The notes under the pieces were generated by a model, which had not been told where the DNA came from, ran no database searches, and worked only from the letters and a program-made list of their open reading frames with translations. 64,000 bases of DNA from Trichoplax adhaerens (Eukaryota > Placozoa > Uniplacotomia > Trichoplacea > Trichoplacidae). This document shows, piece after piece, positions 49,349 to 61,548 of this stretch. Numbering within the stretch: position 1 is the stretch's first letter; each line of letters begins with the position of its first letter. Position numbers and translations under genes: made by a program. Where the stretch lies: assembly GCF_000150275.1 (NCBI RefSeq), contig NW_002060943.1, positions 7,122,299 to 7,186,298 of the forward strand, read 5' to 3'.

Positions 49349-52300
49349 ATGACAGAAGTACAAGATAATCCAAGTAGTGAATCATCGAATGCTGAGAAGA
49401 ATAAGCAGCAAACCGAAAAATCAATGGCCAATTCAGCATCACCTTCTAGTTCTAGCAATAAGACTATTAAAGATGACTTTCCAAGGTATGGTATATTAAT
49501 ACTTGCTATGCAAGTCATGATACAATTGTAGTTAAGTAGGTTATGCATACTAATTATTCTTTACTACGGGCAAAAGTATACATTTAAATAACTAGTGTGA
49601 GATTTACCCAGGCATTAGATCTGATGTTGTACTGTGATCTTAAAATATTATTCAAGAATGACTCCAAAGCGATTAAAGGAGATTTGTAAAGAGCTCAAAC
49701 TATATACAACTCCAGAATTGAATGATGTGCTCTATCTTCATTTTAAAGGTAAATTATTAAAGTTTCAACGTACACACATCAATTGATAACTTTTTGAAAT
49801 CATTAAGATATAATATAAAAATAAAATACTTTGCATGATCACGTTAAGTGTACTTGGGCAACGCTTGCTGCATAATATTAAGAGTTGATTTACTTATCCA
49901 AGGTTTCGGTAAGATTGAAAATTTGGAGCGTTACACAGGCTTAAAAGCTCTCTGGTTAGAATCCAACGGAATTTCCAAGATTGAAAATCTTGACTGCCAA
50001 ACTGAATTACGCTGCTTGTGAGAATATTTCTAGCTATAAAATATGCTCAGGCTACATGCTCATACAGTATATCGTATATGCTTTCTGCTAATTTTTAATT
50101 TAATTGCCGATTTACTAGATATTTGCAGCAGAATCTACTCACTCAACTGGAAAACTTAAGCCCACTGGTAAATTTGGATACTCTGAATGTCTGTAACAAT
50201 TGCATCAGCAAAATTGAAAATATCTGTAAGTTCGAGTCTACATGCAGATATTAAATATTGCATTATTACATTATTGATCATCAGTACATTACAATACTCT
50301 ACCTAAATCTCTCTTAGATCATATAGCTAAATACATAAAATTTTTTGCTGTATATCCGTTAAATTCAGTCCAAAAGTTTTTAATTTGAGTGAAAGCGTTA
50401 AAACACTTAAAATTCGCAATCTTTCTTTATAGCATGTCTACCAGTACTATCAACCTTGCAAATTAGTCACAATAGATTAGAGGATGCTGACAGTCTTCGT
50501 GAACTAAGTCAATGTGAAAAGCTAAGGTAAACCTCTAAAGTCTGTATAAGCTATTTTAAAAGTTATTGGTATTGACGAGCATCCGAGATCAAGAAACTAA
50601 AATACAATTTTCACAATAGCGTCGCTGATCTATCTCATAATCGCATTAATGATCCAGACATCGTTAGTGTATTAGAGCAAATGCCAAGCTTGGTAAGATT
50701 TCTTGTGTTATCCCTTTAAAATTCATTTTTGAATTTACTATACTCACAATCTACAATGTAATAATCAGTTAAAGGAAGAAAAACTAAATTATTGATTTTA
50801 GAGAGTACTTAATCTTATGGGCAATCCTGTCATCAGAAAAATTCAAAACTATAGAAAGACCATGATTGTTAGATTGGTAATTCTATTGGTCTCTATATAT
50901 ATATTGAAATTGTTAATAGATATTATTCTAACATTAACCTATTTTCAAATTGCTATTCAAGAAACAATTAACCTATTTGGATGATAGACCAGTATTTCCT
51001 CGGGATAGAGCTTTAGCAGAAGCATGGTAAATTAAACATATTTTTTGATTGTAGCTTAAATAAGATAGGATCTCGAAATGAATAACGTACGAATAGAAAC
51101 GTGAACTTGCAAGTAAACTGTAAGACTCTGTTCTTTATATTGAGTCATAATTAACCTAGATAAATTGGTTTTGCTTAGGGCAAGAGGTGGTCGAGAGGAA
51201 GAAATGAAAGAAAGAGAATTGTGGCAGACCAGGGAACAGAAACGAATCATGGATAGTGTTAACGGTTAGTTTTTAAAATACGAAAACAATTATCCAATCA
51301 TCAGTTAGTAGCACTGTTATTTTAAATACATTAATTATTAATTAATCTCTATGTACGTAGCGTTAGCTGATATTAAGCAGAAAAGTTTATCAAAAAAGCA
51401 AGAAAAAGAGGAAAATCAATCGACAGACAAAACTGAAGAACCTAGCAAGCAGATTATAGATTTACAAGAAAAGATAGAGAAGAAATCGACTTTGAATATT
51501 AGAGAAGAAGAAGATACCCAATTAAGTGATGATGAAGAAGATATTATTGAAGTTAAGATTGGTCATAACAAACGGCAAGAAGAAGCAGAATCTATCTTTT
51601 CATCTCAACCGACAAGAAAACCAATAATATCGGAAATGGATTTAGGTATGATCTATTGTAATTGTTAAGTTATAAAATTATCTCATAAAATACGCGTATT
51701 ATAATCTCATGTATCTTTGTGTCTATGAAATAGAAAATCCACCTCGGATACAAGAAATCAAAGGCAATACTGCTTTTGTTACAGAATTACCAGGTAAAAT
51801 GAAATCTAATTAAATTTTCCTAGATAGTCACATCGTTATTTATGTCATACGGGTAGCAATTAGGACTACAACATTATACGGAGTCGACTCAAAATTTATT
51901 TAGTAGCAAGCAATGTTGCGACCCTATGTTAATCAATAAAATTATGCCATAATGGATTAAATTGCATAATTTGGATAGTCCACATATACTGTTATTATAA
52001 TTGGTTTAATAGCCTAGTCAATTTTTGTCGACATACTGTAGTATTGAATATGATCAGAATATATTTTTACTGATGATAAAGGATAACGATGATAATATTT
52101 AATCAAAAATCAATAGCAGATATAATTTCTAAATGTTAATAGTTTCCAGCTATTCTTTGAGTTATACAAGGCAATAATAATTGATTACAACTATATTATA
52201 TAATTTGTCTTCGAAGCCGTATCTGAAAATGATATAGAAATAGTTTTGCCGATGATCGAATATAATCAATGACAAATTATGAGAAACATAATTACGATAC

Positions 52301-53457
52301 ATATAACTAATTTTATAATACAGATTTAGTTATTTACGTATGGTACGACTTAAATTATCTGTATATAAGTAAGATATTTAATCCTGTAGTTAAAGGTTTA
52401 GACACTCAAATGGTACTTTCAGAAAGTGAATTAGCTAAAATTATATCGTTTATGAACTAACTGTATAATTCATGAGTTCAGGTTTTAAAATATCTTGAGT
52501 TATTATCGATTTCAATATCATCATTCCGTTAATATTCTTTCACGTTATCAATGTTGTATTTTCCTTGGAAAAGTATAGGATTCCAAAAACTAATTTTAAT
52601 TTCAATCTTAATATGCAATAGATGAAGAATCCATCGAAACAATCATACTGGATGATAAGGTTCCATTCTATTTGAATTTGATACCGCAATAAATATCAGA
52701 ATGCTTTTACTATCTTATATGCGCCATTTGAATAATTAAAATTATCTATGAATAGAACTATATACCAATAATTACATATTTTAATCATAATTTAGAATGT
52801 ACCAGAATTAGAGGACGTTGACTTTAATGACGTAGAAGCAAAAATATTAGATTTAAAAATAGATCAAGGCAGTAAGGTAATCAATAATTCGGAATGCCTG
52901 CTCTAGATACGATTTTGAAATATAAATTAATGCCACAAAAATGAATAAGATGCGATAAAGTTAAATTTTAAATTCAACATAGATTTATAATATATCAGTC
53001 AAAGTTTGATTTATCTTTTACTTATTTAGGCAACTAGACCCTTGATAGAAGTATTAGACAATGATTCTCTAGAGGTAAGTTTTAAACTTAAAATGAAATC
53101 GTAATCCTAGCAGTATTTCAAAATTTATAATAAGGTATCCAGTTTTGATAAGTAGAGATTTTTCTCTCTTAAAGCTTAATGAAATTGTTATTTTCATGTT
53201 TGATTAATTAATCGATCGGTTGTTTAGAATAGTTACTATCATAAAGAGTCGATCCTAAATAACATGTAACATATTGATTATGATAGAATGAAAACACTCC
53301 ATTACCGACGTCATCAGAAAAAGAAATAACAGCTACTGATAGTCGAATTCAAGACGTAGCTGCAACTGTGGGATCAACTTTGGAAGATCACTCTTCAAAT
53401 GATTTATTAAAAGAAATGCAAAAGAAATACTATAGACATTTAGAGGAGTTGGATTAA
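49349..53457 (+). CDS. DNAAF1: DNAAF1 (LRRC50), dynein axonemal assembly factor
   Basis: Fifteen exons join in phase to 507 aa: 49349-49485, 49657-49748, 49903-50017, 50119-50225, 50433-50526, 50620-50692, 50802-50876, 50962-51026, 51179-51264, 51361-51645, 51734-51793, 52622-52659, 52796-52876, 53030-53074, 53287-53457. After a Ser/Asn-rich N-terminus comes the family-specific [20 protein letters not shown]. Six LRRs follow (for example [19 protein letters not shown]), then the LRR cap [19 protein letters not shown] and [26 protein letters not shown], all close to vertebrate DNAAF1. The acidic C-terminal region keeps the short [10 protein letters not shown] and IETIILDD motifs but is less conserved. 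DNAAF1 acts in the cytoplasm in preassembly of outer and inner dynein arms. The stop TAA is at 53455-53457, with an AATAAA at about 53896. Confidence 0.96.
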
Positions 53458-54877
53458 TATCTGGTGATTTACAAAGATGTTCACCTGATTAAGTTTAAAA
53501 TAGATATTACCTCTGATCTTGAGGTATTATAAATATTGATATTACATTAATAGGTAGCTTAAACTTATGAAGTGTAGATTGAATAGCTAATGATGACACA
53601 GGGATGCTATAATTCTAAATCACCCGGAATAATCATCCTAGGCTAGATTTTTCTAGCACGATTATACATCATTCCTATCCAGAAGTACTTTGATAGTAAC
53701 TCTAGTCAGGTACAATAAATTTGATATTTATCAAACATGTCGAATACATTGTCCGCTATTAGGAATTGGCTACAACCTTGCTAAACATTTGGTGAATCAT
53801 TTATCGATAGGCTAATTAAGAAGATAAATGAATAGATAAATATCTATAATCTAGCGTAAGACTGTAAGATTAGTTTATTCTATTTATTTGTTGGCAATAA
53901 AGTTCTATTTGTTTTCATTAACGCTACGGTAACTCATTATAAAGTCTGTACAGGGATCTTTATGTAAAAAATCCTTTACCTAAACTATTATAGTTTTAGT
54001 TCATTTGTATGCAGAATGCATTGGATTGATACTAAATTTCAGTTAGGCAGAAAAGATTCTATTCAATTAGGATCTGCTACGACTGCAATGTATATTTTAT
54101 ATTTGAGCCAAGCAAATTAATCGATACAATAGAGTGGGTCCGTTAACCTCAGTAGCAGGAGTATTGTCCTCTAAGATCGGAGTAGGATTCATTTAAAATG
54201 CTAAAATAGTTTACATAAAGGCTTATAGGATAGATATATAGGTCTATGCAAGCTTATTGACAGTTATTTCATATCAGTATTTACTCGGTGTACCTTTCAA
54301 GAGAGTGCCTCAATATCTATGCTTTTTTCAAACAGTTTCAGCTCAATTGCATCAGAAATACAATTTAATTCTACTTTTATTTTAAGAGTTACACTTATAT
54401 TTGCATGATGTAGTCTCTTGAAAGACTGGAAACTAGATACGTATGAAAAATTAGTTCTTGCTACTCAAAACACACAAAGAAGAGCAACAGCAGCGTTTGT
54501 ATTATGGGTTGCTAAAATTTAGGTAAAATTAGATAAGTTATCCCTTTAGGATTCAGTTATAGCTTACAAAATATATTTAATAAAATGTTTTATGTTTTAA
54601 ATAGATTTTTAATCTACTAAGCGATTTAATGAGTCTACAGTTTAAAAGTTTCATACTAGACATAAAAAGTTCTAGTTTGTATTCACAACGACACTTATTT
54701 CGCCAAATAAAATTAAAGATTTGGAAATTGCCAATTCTAATTGCTGATCGTACGTGAATGCAAATTAGATTATGGCGTATATAAGTAAGCAAAAATATTG
54801 TCCTTTTCTCCATCAAAGTTTTGGCGTACCTAAGGTATTTAAATTGGAAGGTATTAATCATTTCTGCAAATCTAACA
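53458..54877. other. Spacer between convergent DNAAF1 and DNAAF3
   Basis: Mostly featureless 3' flanking DNA. A 32-codon plus-strand stretch at about 54420-54520 (DWKLDTYEKLVLATQNTQRR) and a minus-strand stretch at about 54388-54308 look weakly coding. Neither can be joined to a neighbour in phase. An extra 3' exon of DNAAF3 here cannot be excluded. Confidence 0.4.
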
Positions 54878-57800
54878 CTATCTAAAGATCGATGTATGTT
54901 TTACATATTTAGCCCTAACCTTGCAGTTAGCCGTCTTAGCCATACCGCTCACTCGCTTTACAAATTCTTCGTGTTGCTCCTTCTTTAACTCAAGAATATA
55001 TCTAGTGGATTAGCGAATAGAAAACTTTCTTATAATTTACGGAATTTAGTAACTGATATCATAGGAATCGAAAATGCAAGATCTAACGATAAGACTGGTT
55101 GTGATACGGATTTTTGGCTCAAGCTATGTTCACAAACTGATACATGCAATACTGGAATAATACTGTAAAAGCCCAATGTAGAGTGTATCGTATATTATAA
55201 CTAATGCAATCAACTTTTCTCGGGTAATATAATACTGTATTCATCAGTCTCATTAAAATTCGATTTTAGTGAGCGATCAGAAAGCTAAGAAAATGTATTT
55301 CAAACAACTTTATACATTGCAAAGAAGTAATGGATATTGTGTTATACAGTCAACTAGATACATCACTTTTATTAGTGAAATAGAGAAATAAACGTGTAAG
55401 CGATTTAGTTTATCCTTATATGAAATCCTTTGCAAACTATAGTCAATGTCCGTCCACATATATCGTTAGCCTGATAACTTGATAATCTATTATTATTATT
55501 ATATATAGCACTAATGATAAATTTACTGATAAATTTTATGGATTTTATTTAATTTAATGATAGTACTTGCATTTTTATGAGCATTAAAACGGTTAGAAGC
55601 AATCGATAAATAATCATGACTGCAATGTTAATAATGGTTAAATAAATAAATGTAAGGTCATATCTATCTTTCGGAAATGATTGGTGGATATAATCTTGGA
55701 CTTACTTTGCACTTTCACACACAATCAACGATCCATGAGCTAAAATTGGTTGGATATCAGGCTTAAATAGGTGTACCATACTACATGAATTAATGTGTAA
55801 CATTATTGAAACCCCACCAAATTTTTGTTGCTATAATTAGATCAACAGAACTTAACCGAAATGCTTGAATAACTAACCTGTTTGAGAAATAAACTATGTT
55901 GAATAGTTTATTATATTTACTTTTCTTGGGCAAGACTGGAAGTGAGTTAAGAGGTAAGAAATAGATCTTGAAATTTTGCAAGCCTAATGAGAAAAATACA
56001 TATATTTATCAAAAAGGCTTTAATTATTAACTGAGTAAGAAAGTAATGATACTTTCATTAATTCACTTTTTATCCTACAATTACTGACTAAAGTTATGAA
56101 AGGAAAGATACCGTCTAGATATTATTTGATTACCTTTAAATAAAGCTTGATTGGATTCTTCCGTGCTAGCAGATATTGTTTGATCACTGTCTTCTTCATC
56201 TTCATTTACTTCTTGAATTTTTCCTAGTTGATCACTTTCATTTTCTGTCTCTGATTTATCTTTAGGCAGTTGATATTTCGTGCCATAAGCAATTTCGTGC
56301 ATGTACGCCATTATATTATACTGAGTAATATCTTGGGAAGTCTGATAGATTATATTATAAAAGAATATAGTTTTACTGCTGTTCTCTTTTGAAAGTTAGT
56401 TAAAGCAATATCTTGTAACGACTAGATTATTCGGAATGAATTATTTAGTAATCCTGTATATAAAATGAAGTTTCATAACATGGCTGTGAGATCTTTTCAT
56501 CTTATCATATGCAATTACCTTCAGATACATATCGTTTGTTTTTTTGAAGAAGCTTTCTTCTTCGCACTCAATCCCAAATGCAATATAAGGGCTATTAACA
56601 ATATCTCCCCAATATCCTCTTACATAATGCTTTTGCCCTTCCTATATTTTGTAGAATTTAAGTTGATATTTATTAAGCTGCATGGCTACGATATTAGTCG
56701 CGGGGAAAGTAGTTATTCATATTGATGTAAAAGTTTTACCCGTTTCATGATTTCTCCTGATGCCAATGATTTATTTGCTATGTTATAATTCGCTTCTCGA
56801 ATATCAAATGCTATACCATTCTCTCTCCAGTTAGAATATTCTCGTGAATTAATGATATTAGCCTTTGAATGTAATTTCATATTGTAATCCCAGTCGTAAA
56901 CGTTTTGTCTAGAGTCATAACGAGCACCAAGATGTTTTCGTAATCTATGATCCCTATTATAATTATGAATACATAATGATAATTTATACTTTATGATATC
57001 ATGTTACTGCATGTACACAATATTGAAGGTGTTGAGCATTTGTTGGCATAACATTTATTGAACATGATATTACTAACCACATTTCAGTAACTTCGAACAG
57101 CTTCGGATTTTTCTGCCTCCAAAATTTAAATATAGCTTCTAGCTGATCCCTTTCAGCAAACTGATTTTAAAATTAAAATGAGATGACACAACTATATCAT
57201 AATACTTTATATTTGAAAATATTAAATGACTACATTAAAAATTACTTTCAAATTTGATAAGTCTAAGAAGCCAAGGCATTGATTGAGATAATTAAAATTC
57301 GTAACCATCCTAAGATGATGTCAATCATATATATTATGAGAAGCTTTTAATGTAGGTTTATGCGTTTTACTACAGTATCATTGTAATCAATATGCAACTG
57401 TATTATAACACAAACTTGATGAAATCATCGGCTTTTCGACACAAGTATTCTTCTGTTTGACTTCTAATTAAAGTATTACCAAATATTTCAAGAAATAATT
57501 CGGTCTTTTCTATAAGTATAATTAATATAGTGTCAGATTTGTATCTAAACTAATATCCATTGATACAAACAATACTTGGTATGGGATATTTGAGCATACC
57601 TTGCAAGCCGATTGTTTCGGGTGCTTCATAAATGAGAGCTAGCAGTAGCATTTGCCTTGCTAGTATCTCTAAATTATTCTCTACAACATAGATCTAATTC
57701 ATAAAAAACGATCGATTCTATTATAAATTGATTGTAATTAATTTTAAGCATTTTTTATTAAGATAGAAAGATATAAACTAAGGTACGTTTATTTTTCGAT

Positions 57801-58638
57801 TTGGCCACCGATAGCTGTGAGCAATAGTTTTGATGATATGTCGAGGATCTCCTGCACCAATTAGAAGCACATTTACGGTATCCGCATTTGATTCTATTTG
57901 TAGAAGACAATATAGCACCTTCTGATCATCATTTTACTCCTGATTTACCAAGCTAGGTGGCCTTTTATGATATCATACAAAATGAATGTAGAATCTATTT
58001 GGAATCTAGAAAAATTTTTTACCTGAGCCGGTAGAACTATCATTGGCAATATTAAAGTGTTCTATTTGAGCGTTGAATGCTGCAGTAAATGTTAATTGTT
58101 AGCTATTCTAGCTTTGATATTGCTTATGATAGCAAGTCAAATATACAGTGTTGTTAAAATAAACTATTTATCAGCTATTCCAGAAATAAATTATATTGTT
58201 ACCAATGCATTGTAAAATCAATATCTGGAAATTTTATAATTTAGATAGCTGCTATACGAGTTATTCGAATAATTTACTTTATCAGTTGTTGAGTTAATTA
58301 CTATGATTAAATTTAAGAAAAGCTATACTTAAAATATCCGGAGGCTATACAGCATCAAATACAGCAAAAAGTTATGATCTGTTTTAATATTAAAAGTGTT
58401 TAATTAATACAGTACTATAGATTTTTGCACGTCGTAGAATTAATTGCTAAAATGAAGTACGCGTATTGAATACTGAATACCCTTTTTGCATATAAGAATT
58501 ATTTCGCTGGTCAAATTCGATGTATTCGTATTGTAACATACGTGCACAAATATTCAAACTAGGATACTAACCAATGGCTTGAAAGTCGATAGCTGGGCTA
58601 AATCCCCACCAAGTTATCCGCCCGAATGAATCGAGCAT
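54878..58638 (-). CDS. DNAAF3: DNAAF3, dynein axonemal assembly factor
   Basis: Thirteen exons join in phase (high to low): 58638-58572, 58079-58023, 57893-57787, 57693-57600, 57509-57416, 57309-57246, 57160-57078, 56953-56740, 56641-56519, 56341-56134, 55983-55878, 55780-55706 and 55001-54920. If read on to the first stop (54878) the protein is about 471 aa; the human protein is about 540. Matches to DNAAF3 run along the whole length: ITWWGFSPAIDFQ at the start, NVLLIGAGDPRH, VVENNLEILARQMLLLAL, WDHRLRKHLGARYDSR, RGYWGDIVNSPYIAFGIECE, ITQYNIMAYMHEIA, IYFLPLNS and YILELKKEQHEEF. DNAAF3 works late in cytoplasmic preassembly of dynein arms. Exon 2 is in phase but weakly conserved. The true C-terminus is uncertain: a GTTAGG donor at 54919 could lead to another exon. 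It is transcribed away from NDUFV3. Confidence 0.93.
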
Positions 58639-59249
58639 GATCTTGCTACTCGAGTATTATAGCTACTGGATTCGTGTGTTCAAAACAAACCATGGATAAA
58701 TAACATATATGTACAGTATACTGTATGATCGAATTTTCAATTGACTGTATTAATTAAGTTTACCTTAGAATTTCAACAAGCGTCTAAATGATCTATGATG
58801 CATATGCAGAGTTGAATATTTATACTGGTCGAGTGTTAAGTATGCTGTTTAAGGTTATCCGGGTAATACAAGACCACATATGTTTACGTGCAAGGTAAAT
58901 AATGAAATCAACGTTTATTTTGACCAAAAAATGACTTCCAATGGGCAGCTATCAAAATAATAGAATAACTGTACAGAGCTATATGTTCTTCTAAGTATTC
59001 TTGGTTCAATTAATCGTATATTAACTCTGTAGCTAACCAGCAGTGGCAATTCTAGCGTATTCGATGATGGTTTCCGTGGAAATCAATCGCGCATGCGCAA
59101 CTCGGATCTTGCATAGTTTGCTTACAGTGGTGAACTGTATAGGTACCGCTCAATCAGAAGAGAATACTATATAACACTGTATGAACAGAGAATTAGATTT
59201 CTGGTGGATATAGCGTAGCTTGCCATCATTCTCAGCTTCAGTCTAGAAA
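58639..59249. promoter_or_regulatory. Head-to-head intergenic region of DNAAF3 and NDUFV3
   Basis: 611 bp separate the two start codons, which suggests a shared or bidirectional promoter. It contains the NRF-1 site at 59088-59099 and a weak X-box-like GTTATCCGGGTAAT at 58854-58867. No coding signal is seen. Confidence 0.55.
59088..59099. promoter_or_regulatory. NRF-1 consensus site
   Basis: CGCGCATGCGCA fits the palindromic NRF-1 consensus YGCGCAYGCGCR at every position. It lies 151 bp upstream of the NDUFV3 start. NRF-1 controls many respiratory-chain genes in animals. Such a GC-rich word is rare in this AT-rich window. Binding in this species is inferred. Confidence 0.7.
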
Positions 59250-60153
59250 ATGGCGTCGTTGGCCAGAGGATGCCTAGTTAGGGTAATGAAGCATTAATTA
59301 AAACTCGTTAGACTCATTAAATTAACTTTTATGAAGGAGGATAATCGGATTGCACTTGATTGATACCTCTGTAGACAGAATGATGATTAGTAATTCGTAA
59401 TACGAGTATTATTTGCCGCACTTCTTCATAACTCAGGTATGTTCCAGAAGTTCTTCCTATCATCTATTGCAATGTGTCAGGCAAAGTTCTTCCGCTTATT
59501 CTGGTAAGTAATAATCGCGCATTTACTGTCTTATATGGTTATTCAATGCATAATAGGATCTGTCAATATCAGTCTGAAAGATTCAGGTTGATACTAGAAG
59601 AGATTGAAGATTTACAATTATACGCGTAGAGTTGCAGTTCAGCAGCTCGGAGACGCATCGAATTTTTACCCCCAAAATTTTTACCAAATTCTCGGTTAGA
59701 CAATTTTTTCCTGATGATTATATCCACTAACTGCAATTTACTGCGTTTGGTAATGTTTCCCATTATCATCGGAAAAGTTATAACTAGCTGAGAGTTGGTA
59801 GCACGGTAGTCGATTCTGAGGCTCATCTGCTGTCCCTGTTAAATTACCAGCATTATTTATTTGATCGATCAATTGATTACAGTATAGTAGTGAATAATTA
59901 TTTATTGTACTGTATAACTACCTGTGGATATTACAACTAGCTCGCTGTAATTAATATTATGCTTGTGTATGTGATATTGTATATCATGGCTTTAGATATC
60001 CATATGCCTAGTCCTGATACCAAAATTAAGGACGCCACATACGAATCTAAAGACTACTTCGCACATGGCGAATACACTTACTATGATGAGGAATTTGAAA
60101 TTAATAAACGTCGATTGCCACAGCCAAGCTCTATTACCAAAGAAGAGTCATAA
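59250..60153 (+). CDS. NDUFV3: NDUFV3, small accessory subunit of mitochondrial complex I
   Basis: Three exons (59250-59282, 59437-59503, 59996-60153) join in phase to 85 aa. The N-terminus MASLARGCLVR with CSRSSSYHLLQCVRQSSSAY is Arg/Ser-rich with no acidic residue, as expected for a mitochondrial presequence. The C-terminal part has the NDUFV3 signature: ATYESKDYFAHGEYTYYD, an acidic/aromatic segment, then RRLPQPSS. The human equivalent ends in a FRMPQPSSG motif. NDUFV3 sits on the NADH-oxidising tip of complex I with NDUFV1 and NDUFV2. The protein corresponds to the short human isoform; the long exon of the human long isoform is absent. AATAAA at 60475-60480 may mark the 3' end. Confidence 0.88.
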
Positions 60154-61548
60154 ACAGTGATTAAACTGGATGTATTAAACGGATACAATGTATCCAATAG
60201 CGGAAGCCTTCAACCTAATGTCGTTTTGATGTTAATGAATTGGTTAATTACAAATTGCCTGTAGAAGCAGCTGCACAAATGTCATGATGGTATTGTCGCT
60301 TATTAATTCCTTTCAAAATTAATTAACAACAGATGAGCAATCAACGCCTATGTACAAAGTATATGTATAACGTATATGCATAGCATTGACTTCACCTCTC
60401 TGCCTTATGAGGAAAATTAATGCCTGAGTATGCCCTATCAATATTGCATACATTCTTGCCGGCTTGTAGAAATGAATAAAAAATTATAATGTTAAATGGA
60501 AAGTACTAGTATTGATAGAATAACCCTGGTGTCTTTAATCGTAAACAAGATGCAATGATGCTATACTAAATTGATTTTAGCTGGTACGATCAACGTAGCT
60601 ATCAAATGACTACTATATTGTGCTGTTAATTTGATACTGAGTACTGTAGAGTATTATAAACTGTGGAGCTACTTCAAACTTAAGTCTGAAGTTGATAGTA
60701 ATTGGTAGTCTTGAAATGGTCAATTTATGAACTTAATGTAGATGGCAGTTATGCTGAAGGTTTCTTAAAAGTGTGATAGCTTTCGTTGCAATACAGAATA
60801 GTGGGCTACTAGTATGTAGAAATAGTGTATATCAATTGCTAAGCACTGTAGACATAAATATATCTTAAACCCTTACTGTAGAATAGCTTAATTTAATCGT
60901 TTCTGAGTTGTTGTCTCTATTTTTCTTAATTTATTTGGCTGAGCCAGGTACTATAAGCAGTTTTATACACAGTACGTGCTGAATAGTGGTGCTCGGAAAA
61001 GACTACTGCACTATTGCAATTTACTGAAGCTATATCTTGGGGAGTCTTTAATTTGTATAAGGTCAAGATCCTCCATCCAGCTCTATAATTGAAGCTAATT
61101 TTTGTTGCATGCTATACAGTATCTGTATAGCAATTTCACTGCGCATCTATTTAAACAGTATTGAAAAATCTCAAATGTGATATTGATTACATTTCGTGGG
61201 CAAATCGTCAGACAGCAGGTCATGAGCCTCATAACTAATTGATCAAAACCTAGTCATTTTGTAGCTAACGTTACTTTAGCTATTGTACTTAACAGATCTG
61301 CAGTCAGCAGCAATATGAAAGCTCGGGTACGGAGCTTGACTGCAACATATTATCCGTATTGCAGAATTGTATTAGTAGCTGCATAATCGATTATTTATCT
61401 GCTACTAATTGTGGTTTTAGGCCAGTAGATGTAAGCAAAGAAACTTGGACAAGCTGGTCTACTAGCTGGCAAATTATATCCGCAAATACATGTTGGCAAC
61501 TCTCTCAATTTATCTGGCGTATTGATAACAACTAATAATTTATTATAT
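60154..61548. other. Intergenic stretch without a supported gene
   Basis: NDUFV3 3' flank, then AT-rich DNA. A short coding-like run near 61430-61520 (ETWTSWSTSWQIISANTCWQ) may be an outlying remnant of the pseudogene to its right. Nothing else recognised. Confidence 0.45.

Noticed and set aside
54577-54861. Minus-strand open frame downstream of DNAAF3 as its last exon
   Set aside because: It does not join the preceding exon in phase, and similarity to the DNAAF3 C-terminus is not convincing.
59569-59826. Minus-strand open frame inside NDUFV3 intron 2
   Set aside because: No domain or splice partner; it falls between two well-supported exons of the opposite strand.
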